A stretch of DNA of 64,000 bases, from assembly GCA_002067865.1 (NCBI GenBank), contig MVRC01000007.1, positions 1-64,000 on the forward strand. The letters are read 5' to 3'. Shown here one piece after another: positions 1-7,300 of the stretch. The position numbers were made by a program, and so were the translations under genes. A model generated the notes under the pieces. The model was not told the DNA's origin. It saw only the letters and a list, made by a program, of their open reading frames with translations, and searched no databases. The stretch is from Methanomassiliicoccales archaeon PtaU1.Bin124. Lineage in GTDB: Archaea > Thermoplasmatota > Thermoplasmata > Methanomassiliicoccales > UBA472. Each line of letters starts with the position of its first letter. Positions within the stretch are counted from its first letter, which is position 1.

Positions 1-1
1 G

Positions 2-595
2 GTAAGGGCGGCGCTGAGGCAGCGCCCTAACTACATCATCGTCGGGGAGGTCCGTGGCAAGGAGACCTATATCATGTTCCAGGCCATGGCCACCGGCCAC
101 ACCACCTACTCCACCATGCACGCCGACTCGGTGAAGAGCATGGTGAACAGGCTGGAGAACCCTCCTATCAACTGCCCCAGGATCCTGCTGACCGCGCTGC
201 GCAACGTGCTCATCCAGACCCACGTGCGCGTGGGCACGGAGCTGGCCAGGCGCATCAAGCAGGTCATCGAGATCGTCGGTTTCGAGCCGGAGACGAACGA
301 GCTCATCACCAACATGGTCTACGAATGGGACCAGGCGACCGACCATTTCGTCTACAAAGGCCATAGCTTCCTCTTTGACAAGATCATGGAGATGAAATCG
401 CTCACCCATGAGGAGATGCAGGAAGAGTTTGAGCGCCGCATCGAGATCATCAACTACATGGTGGCCAAGGACCTCAGGGACCACCGCAAGATCTGGGCGG
501 TGACCCAAGGTTATTACAAGGAACCACAGAAGACCCTGCAGCGCGTGAGGAAGGAGATGGAAGAGATGGAAGTGGTCAAGAAGGGGGTGAGCTGA
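2..595 (+). CDS. Type IV pilus/Tad-type secretion ATPase, C-terminal part (5' end outside window)
   Basis: The open frame enters from the left edge, so only about 197 C-terminal residues are seen. The first residues include RQRPNYIIVGEVRGKE, the Walker B region typical of GspE/PilB/ArlI secretion ATPases, followed by FQAMATGHTTYSTMHA, the conserved histidine-containing segment of that family. The protein powers assembly or export of pilin-like subunits from the cytoplasmic face of the membrane. The stop codon directly abuts the ATG of the next gene, a membrane platform protein, so the genes are co-transcribed. It is a paralogue of the complete ATPase at 2569-4248. I cannot tell whether it serves pili, an archaellum-like filament or secretion. 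The family call is firm; the specific role is inferred. Confidence 0.93.
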   Translation, partial: VRAALRQRPNYIIVGEVRGKETYIMFQAMATGHTTYSTMHADSVKSMVNRLENPPINCPRILLTALRNVLIQTHVRVGTELARRIKQVIEIVGFEPETNELITNMVYEWDQATDHFVYKGHSFLFDKIMEMKSLTHEEMQEEFERRIEIINYMVAKDLRDHRKIWAVTQGYYKEPQKTLQRVRKEMEEMEVVKKGVS

Positions 596-1639
596 ATGTG
601 CCCTGAGGTGTCCTCCGACGTCTTCTCGCGGCTGGAGTCAGCGAAGAAATCCTACACGAAGACGAAGGACGTGGGGGAGAAGAAGGAGGTCGTCGAACCC
701 CGCAAGGTCATGCTCCGAAAGGGCGCGGTGCCTGACTATGTCAAACTGACCGCATATCAGAGGTTCTGCTGGACCACGATGGGAAAAACCGTGACCAAGC
801 GGATGAAGCCGAACCCCAAGCTGGAACTGAGCCTCAGGCAGGCGCACATGCGCATCAGGCCGGAAGAGTACACGGCCTATGTCTACATGAGCGTGGTCAT
901 CGTAGCGGTCATCGCTATCCTATTCACGGTGTTCCTGGACAGCTTGTTGTTCCTGGTCCTGAACGTTCAGGCAGGGATGGTCCTGATCCTGACGATCATG
1001 ATCCTGGTCCTCCCGCCCGTATTGACTTGGGTCGTGCTGAACTCGTCGCCCAGCTCAAAGGCCAAGACCAGACGGCGGGACATCGACAAGCGTATCGGCG
1101 CCGCCATGAGCTTCATCTCGGCAATGGCATCGGCAGATGTTAACATAGATGTCATCTTCAGGGAGCTTTCCCTCCAGCCGATCTACGGTGAGATCAAGAA
1201 CGAATCTGAGTGGATCACCAGGGACACGGAGCTTCTGGGCCTGGACATATTGACGGCCATCAGCAAGGCGGCACAGAACACGCCCTCTTCTAAGTTCCAG
1301 GAGTTCCTGCAAGGTGTCGTCACGACCGCCACCTCCGGAGGCCAGCTCAAGCCCTATTTCCTGCAGAAGGCCGAGCAGTTCGAGAAGGAGGCGAAGCTGG
1401 ACATGAGGCAGCAGCTGGAAACGCTGGGCCTCATGGCCGAGACGTTCGTCACCGTCGTCGTCGCCTTCCCCCTTTTCCTGGTGGTCATCATGGCCATCAT
1501 GGCGATCACGCCAGGCGGAACGGCATCTGGCGGCACGACAATACTGTTGCTCTACCTGGTGGTAGGGCTGATGATCCCGTTCGCTCAGTTCGGTTTCATA
1601 TTCTTCATTTGGAATACGACCAAGGAGTCGAGCATGTGA
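596..1639 (+). CDS. T2SSF/TadB-TadC-like membrane platform protein
   Basis: This 347-residue protein has a basic N-terminal cytosolic part of about 95 residues, two hydrophobic segments around residues 97-155, a cytosolic helical T2SSF-type domain (about 165-280), and two more hydrophobic helices near 285-340. This is the layout of PilC/ArlJ/TadC platform proteins that anchor the secretion ATPase and the growing pilus. It starts immediately after the stop of the upstream ATPase and is followed 11 bp later by a second, shorter platform protein, as in Tad systems where TadB and TadC are separate single-domain proteins. The platform role is from family knowledge; the TadB/TadC-like pairing is inferred from gene order and size. 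Confidence 0.85.
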   Translation: MCPEVSSDVFSRLESAKKSYTKTKDVGEKKEVVEPRKVMLRKGAVPDYVKLTAYQRFCWTTMGKTVTKRMKPNPKLELSLRQAHMRIRPEEYTAYVYMSVVIVAVIAILFTVFLDSLLFLVLNVQAGMVLILTIMILVLPPVLTWVVLNSSPSSKAKTRRRDIDKRIGAAMSFISAMASADVNIDVIFRELSLQPIYGEIKNESEWITRDTELLGLDILTAISKAAQNTPSSKFQEFLQGVVTTATSGGQLKPYFLQKAEQFEKEAKLDMRQQLETLGLMAETFVTVVVAFPLFLVVIMAIMAITPGGTASGGTTILLLYLVVGLMIPFAQFGFIFFIWNTTKESSM

Positions 1640-1650
1640 GGTGAAAAGAT

Positions 1651-2559
1651 ATGGCAAGCAAGACAAAAGGGATCATCGACATAGACCAGCTGTATCTTAA
1701 GCAGGGCAACTACACCCGCACGCTCCTCATCATCGGGGTGGTCGGACTCGTCATCTTCAGCTTCATCGCGGTCCTGGTAGCGCTGGGACAACTGAACCTG
1801 GGCCTGATCTGGGTCTACTGGGTCATGATAGGCCTGATGATATTCTCCGGCCCCTACGGGTTCTATGCCAGCTGGAGGATGAAAAAGACCAAGGACATCG
1901 AGAACAGGCTACCGGACTTCCTGCGCGATGTCGCAGAGGCTGGACGGTTCGGCATGAACCTGGCCCAGGCCATTAAAGTATCTTCCAAAGGCCGTTATGG
2001 CAGCCTGACCCCGGAGATCCAGCGCATGGCCGCACAGATCGATTGGGGTGTGCCAGTGTCCGAGGCCCTCAGATTGTTCTCGGAAAGGGTCGATACACCG
2101 CTCACCAAGAGAATGGTGTCGATCATCATCAAGGCCAACGATGCGGGCGGCAGCGTGGCCGATGTGCTGACCATGGTGGCGCATGACGCTAGAGAGACCA
2201 TGATCAACGAGAATGAGCGCAAGATCTCCATGGCCACCTATACGGTGGTCATCTATGTCTCGTTCGCAGTCTTCCTGGCGACCATCTTCATCCTCAACAC
2301 GACCTTCCTGCCGAACATGGAAATTGCGGGAGCGCAGGTGCGCGAAGGGGCGGAGAGGATGGGCATAACCAGTATGCCGAACCAGATCCAGACGCAGGTA
2401 ATCCCTGAGATCCAGATGATATTCATCATCTCAGTGGCGATACATGCTTTCGGTGATGGTATCTTGGCAGGAGTAGTCCAGGACGGGGCGATCTCGAACG
2501 GCCTGAGGCACTCCTTCATCATGCTGGTGATCGGGTTCCTGGGAACGACGTTGGTGTGA
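1651..2559 (+). CDS. T2SSF/TadC-like membrane platform protein, second copy
   Basis: This 302-residue protein has two transmembrane helices near residues 20-75, a T2SSF-like cytosolic helical domain (DIENRLPDFLRDVAEAGRFG onward), and two hydrophobic helices at about 190-215 and 255-300. It begins 11 bp after the preceding platform gene, with a GGTGA ribosome-binding motif shortly before the ATG. The DFLRDVAEA motif resembles archaeal ArlJ/TadC proteins. It probably forms a heteromeric platform with the 596-1639 product and works with one or both flanking ATPases. No pilin or prepilin peptidase lies directly in this cluster; a pilin gene does occur at 47070-47519. Confidence 0.85.
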   Translation: MASKTKGIIDIDQLYLKQGNYTRTLLIIGVVGLVIFSFIAVLVALGQLNLGLIWVYWVMIGLMIFSGPYGFYASWRMKKTKDIENRLPDFLRDVAEAGRFGMNLAQAIKVSSKGRYGSLTPEIQRMAAQIDWGVPVSEALRLFSERVDTPLTKRMVSIIIKANDAGGSVADVLTMVAHDARETMINENERKISMATYTVVIYVSFAVFLATIFILNTTFLPNMEIAGAQVREGAERMGITSMPNQIQTQVIPEIQMIFIISVAIHAFGDGILAGVVQDGAISNGLRHSFIMLVIGFLGTTLV

Positions 2560-2568
2560 GGTGAGAGG

Positions 2569-4248
2569 ATGGAAGCGGATAAGGATGAAATATTAGGAAT
2601 CGAGAAGCCCGAGGAGCCTGAGGCCAAGACCTCAATAAAGGACTCCTACGTGAACTTCCTCTATCGCCTCAAATCAAAGCCGATGAAGGTCATGATCCGG
2701 CAGAGCCTGGGATCGGACCCCTCCAAATCGGTAGTCACCGAGATCCCGAAGATCGCCGAGGCCAATGTGGACGAGGTGGAAGTGAATACCATCATCAAGC
2801 CGGCCGCGTTCGTCCGCATCCGGTACGATAACTCCTCCTCAGAATACATCTATGAGGTCATTGAGCCGCAGCTGACCGAGGATGAGCGCGACCTTTTGGA
2901 GATCCTGAAGGAGTCCCTCGTCGTCACGCTGAACCTCAACCAGGACAAGAAGGTGGAAGAGCGTTCCAGGGTCATCAGGATGGGCATGGAGGAGCTACTA
3001 CGCACCTTCAACATCTCACTCAACCCGATATCCAGCGAGCGCATTTTCTACTACCTGCGCCGGGACTTTGTGGGATATGGCGTCATCGATGTCATGATGA
3101 TCGACCCGGACGTGGAGGACTGCTCCTGTGACGGAGTGGACATCCCGCTCTACATCTTCCATAGAAAGTATGGTTCGATCAAGTCTAACATCCGTTTCAA
3201 CTCGGACGCGGAGCTGGATTCGTTCGTGGTATGGATGTCCCAGCGCTGCGGCAAGCACATATCTGTGGCCGAGCCGCTGCTGGATGCGACCATCCCCGAC
3301 GGCTCGCGTCTCAACGCCACATTGGGAAAGCATGTCACGAAACGTGGTTCTTCGTTCACCATCAGGCGCTTCAAGGAGAACCCGTTCACCCCGCTGGACC
3401 TAATGAAATTCAAGACCCTGAGCACGGAGATGATGGCATATCTCTGGATATCCACCGAGTTCGGCAGCTCCATGATGGTGTGCGGAGGTACTGCCAGCGG
3501 CAAAACCACCACCCTGAATGCGGTGCTGTTGTTCATCCCCCCTCAGAAGAAGATCATCTCCATCGAGGACACCAGGGAGCTGAACCTGCCGCATGAGAAC
3601 TGGATCCCTGGCCTCACCAGAGAGGGATTCGGTGGCAAGAGGGCCAATGTCATCGGTCAGGTCGACATGTTCGACCTGCTGACGGCCGCATTGAGGCAAA
3701 GGCCGGATTACCTGATGGTCGGTGAGGTCAGAGGCAAGGAGGCCTATGTCGTCTTCCAGGCGATGGCCACCGGCAAGACCTCATACTCTACCTTCCACGC
3801 AGAGGACGTCCAATCGATGGTCCATCGTATGGAGAACGACCCGATCAACCTGCCGAGGGCGCTCATCACCGCGCTGGACATCGTCCTGCTGCAGGCCCAG
3901 GTCAAGGTCGGTACGAAGATGACCAGGCGCGTAAAGTCGCTCACCGAGATCGTCGGTATCGACATGGAGACGGGCGAGCTTATCACCAACTCGGTGTTCA
4001 CCTGGAACCCGGCGGATGACAGCTTCAACTATTCCGGCCACAGCTACATCTTCGAGAAGGTCCGGGCCATCAAGTCCTGGTCGCCGAGGGAGATGGAGAG
4101 GGAGCTGCAGAGGAGGGTTGAGATCCTGAACTACCTGTCGAAGAAGGGCGCTTCCAACTACAAGCAGGTCGCCAAGGTCATCTCCGCTTACTACCGCAAC
4201 CCAGAGAGGGTCATGAAGGAGATCCGAGACCAGACCCTGCACTTCTGA
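2569..4248 (+). CDS. Type IV pilus/Tad-type secretion ATPase, complete
   Basis: This 559-residue GspE/PilB/ArlI-family ATPase has an N-terminal domain of about 250 residues and a C-terminal RecA-like motor. Visible motifs are Walker A GGTASGKTT (about residue 305), the Asp box IEDTREL, Walker B RQRPDYLMVGEVRGKE, and the His-box region GKTSYSTFHAED. It energises pilin assembly or export. It begins 9 bp after the second platform gene with an upstream GGTGAGAGG ribosome-binding site, and it ends the operon. It is clearly paralogous to the partial ATPase at 2-595, so the locus holds two motors around two platform proteins. Whether they are extension and retraction partners or serve separate filaments cannot be decided from sequence. 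Confidence 0.95.
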   Translation: MEADKDEILGIEKPEEPEAKTSIKDSYVNFLYRLKSKPMKVMIRQSLGSDPSKSVVTEIPKIAEANVDEVEVNTIIKPAAFVRIRYDNSSSEYIYEVIEPQLTEDERDLLEILKESLVVTLNLNQDKKVEERSRVIRMGMEELLRTFNISLNPISSERIFYYLRRDFVGYGVIDVMMIDPDVEDCSCDGVDIPLYIFHRKYGSIKSNIRFNSDAELDSFVVWMSQRCGKHISVAEPLLDATIPDGSRLNATLGKHVTKRGSSFTIRRFKENPFTPLDLMKFKTLSTEMMAYLWISTEFGSSMMVCGGTASGKTTTLNAVLLFIPPQKKIISIEDTRELNLPHENWIPGLTREGFGGKRANVIGQVDMFDLLTAALRQRPDYLMVGEVRGKEAYVVFQAMATGKTSYSTFHAEDVQSMVHRMENDPINLPRALITALDIVLLQAQVKVGTKMTRRVKSLTEIVGIDMETGELITNSVFTWNPADDSFNYSGHSYIFEKVRAIKSWSPREMERELQRRVEILNYLSKKGASNYKQVAKVISAYYRNPERVMKEIRDQTLHF

Positions 4249-4259
4249 TCGTATCGTTC

Positions 4260-4297
4260 ATGGCCCCGGGCCATCCTTTCCTATCTTTTCCTTTTCT
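4260..4297 (+). terminator. Hairpin plus pyrimidine-rich tract ending the pilus ATPase operon
   Basis: A perfect inverted repeat (ATGGCCC, one C, GGGCCAT) at 4260-4274 is followed by a C/T-rich tract with several T-runs. It lies 12 bp after the stop of the secretion ATPase, between converging genes. Archaeal termination relies mainly on T-tracts, so the hairpin may be incidental. Confidence 0.5.
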
Positions 4298-4332
4298 GAT
4301 CGGTCAGCATGCGCTCTTTTTCGATGGTAGGG

Positions 4333-4347
4333 CTAAAAAAAAGAGAA
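4333..4347 (-). terminator. T-rich terminator for the giant surface-protein gene
   Basis: On the minus strand, downstream of the stop at 4388, the transcript would read a T-rich stretch ending in eight consecutive T residues. This fits the oligo-T terminators of archaea and separates the two converging operons. Confidence 0.5.
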
Positions 4348-4387
4348 ATAAATGAAAAGAAAGGAAATGGTTTGAAACGCCGGCAGC

Positions 4388-7300
4388 TCACTGCTGCTCT
4401 GGCGGCTTCTGTTCCTCGGTAGGCTCCTGGTCCTCCTTCTTCACCGTCTTCTTCTCAGAAGACCTCTTGACGATCTTCCTGAAGGTCCTCGGCTTCTCCT
4501 CGGCGGTGGCGGATGTGTCGAACACGGTGCCGCACTTGTGGCAGATAGTGCTGCCGCGGGGGTTGAGGGTTCCGCAGGCGGGGCACGGGAACGCACCAGC
4601 CTTCTTCTCCTCTTCCTTCTTCCTGACCCAATCGCCATACGGCAGGAAGCCCGGCTCGGTCTTGAGCCACTCCTGGAACCTCTCCTCGGAGTACTTGGCG
4701 CCCTGAGCAACCTTGGCCCTCTCGCGGAACTCGTTGACGTAGTCGTCATACTGTTCCTTCATGGCCTTGTTATAGGCGTCCTCCTCCACGGCCTCATTGA
4801 CGCCGGAAAGGAACTTGGCATGGCACTCCGGGCACTCAGTGGAGTTCACTGGGATCCAGGCTCCGCACTCAGAGCACTTCGCAGTGCCGGTCTCGAAGGC
4901 CGTTCCGCACTTGGGGCAGCGCTTGGAGTTTTCCGGGATGAGCGCGCCGCATTCACCGCACTCCACCATCTTACCCAGACCATAACGATACAGGTAGACG
5001 GAGAAGATGATGATCACGGCCACGATGATGAGCACGATCAGCAGGATCATCCACCAGGGCACGGCGGTCGTGCTCGGAGTGACGATCTTGATCGGCTGGC
5101 TCTGGGAGATGCTTGGGTCAGAACCAAGTTTGACCGTTACGAAGGCATCGGTCTTGTCATAGGACGGCACGACCAGTACCGCCACGAAGAATCCAGTGGA
5201 GCTGGTTGTGGTCGTTTGTACATTACCGATGAGGAAGCCCTGGGAATCGGTCAATGACACCGTAACTGTGGTGTTCTCCAGCGGGAGTCCGGCCGCGCTC
5301 TTCAGCGTACCCTGCACTATGATCGACTCGGTGGGCTTGAACTCGGTGCCACCCAGGGAGATCGTTATCGTCGGGTTCACTATCGTGGCAACGGTGAAGT
5401 CGATCACGTAGTGATTGTTGGCCAAGTCACCCTCGGCAAAGGTGATGTCCGGGTTGGCCCAGACGTTCATCTTGTATGCGCCTGTCGACACTCCGTTGAC
5501 GACCCAGCTGGCGTTGAACCACCTGGTCTCGCCGCTCTTCAGGGTTGCGGTCGTGTTGTAGATTATGTAGTTGACGGACCCAGCGGTCAGGTTGACCAGT
5601 ATCTTGGCGTTGGTTGCGGTCGTCATGCCCAGGTTGGTCACATTGAAGGATATCTTCACCGATTCACCCGGACTGGCGCTGGTGGTGGATAAACCTCCCT
5701 TGATCACCGTGGCATCGACCACCGCAGTATCTGGCCGGTTATCGATTACCTCGAATATCTGAGACACCGGTGTGTCCGTCGACTTGGTGTATTTATCGAA
5801 CACGACATAGACCGTACGGTTCTGGAACGTCCCATGGCCCGAGACGGACTTGACCACCCAGTTGATGGACACAGTCGTGGTGGCAGATACGGACAGCGAG
5901 GATATGGTCGCCGTTCCCATCAGAGTGCCGGCGGTCGGGGAGTCCACGTAGAAGCGTACCACCAGATCGGTGGCGGTGGACTGACCGTTGTTCACCACGG
6001 TTGCCTCAGCCCGTATGGTCTGGTCCACGTTGGCCGAGGTGATGATCGTCGTTCCTGTGCTGCTGTAGAATGCCAGGCCGGAAGCGTACACATGGGGCAC
6101 TTCCAGAACGGTTATCGCTTTGTTCACCTGGTTGTTCGCCCTGCTCGATTCGTTCAGCAGCCTGCCATCATCCGCAATGATGGTTATGACCTCCGCACCT
6201 GAGGTGGACGGGGTCCAGGCCACGTTCAGGGTGAACGATTGGCCAGAGGGCAGTGACGCGATCACACGGCTGGCGAACCAAACGCGGGTACCAGTCGCGT
6301 TCGTGTAGAACGAGACGTTGACATCTGTCGCCGCCTGGCTACCAACATTGCGCACCGTCGCAGAAATTGTGGCGGTCTCGTTGCGGATCGGGCTTGCAGG
6401 AGCAAGGGTCACATCTGCAGCGAAGATGGCCACGTCAGTGAGATACACCGGAATGACGACGGCGACGGTCGGGTTGGTTTGGGTCAGCGAACTGGTGTAA
6501 TATTTCAGGCTGACCTCGACATCTGTGACGCTCTGGGCCACCTTGTTGTCGAACAGGTACGTCCCGTTCACTTTGTAATTGCCATAGTAGGTGGTGGTGC
6601 TCACGGTCAAGATATCGCATAATGCTTTGAAGTTGATCCGAGAGTTGGCATCGCTAACCCCAACAGCGTATAGGGTGGTGACCGCGGATGTCCAGTTCTT
6701 CAGATATACGGTGACGCCAGACAATGGGATATTACCTGTTCCGTCGTAAGTGTTGACAATTATCCAGCGGTAGTGATACATCACCGCGTTCTCGACCGGG
6801 GTCAGGCGCGGGACAGAGATGTTAGTCAGGTCTGCCACCGCATAACCACCGAACTTCGACCAGGCCACCTGGAATATGGTGTTGACCGCAACCAGTCTGC
6901 CATGCGAGGTTGATGGGGCATTGATATCATATCCGAAGTTCGCCCCGTTGGCATAGATGGTGGATGTTCCATCTAGGGTTATGCTGACCATGCCAGCTGC
7001 CTTGATGGTCTGGGCCTGTCCGTAGACGGTCATATTGGCAGTTCCAGAGAGATAGATGGTCAAGAGGTAGTCTGAGGATACAGAACCGCCGTTCAGGACC
7101 AACTTACCGGTTCCCTTCAGCACGATCCAGAGCTGGTTATTGTAATCCTGCTTCAGGAACAAGGTGCTGTTCAGTACCAGCGTGGAGTTGTCGACGATGT
7201 AGTTGTGGGTATCGCTCCGGGCGCTGTTTATGAACATTGGGTGAACTGGGTCATCTATGATAACGTTGTTTCCCACCGGCGCACCGATGCTCAGGCTGCG

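Noticed and set aside
4538-5257. 239-residue frame antisense to the giant surface protein tail
   Set aside because: Composition is a mirror of the zinc-ribbon coding strand with no recognisable domain.
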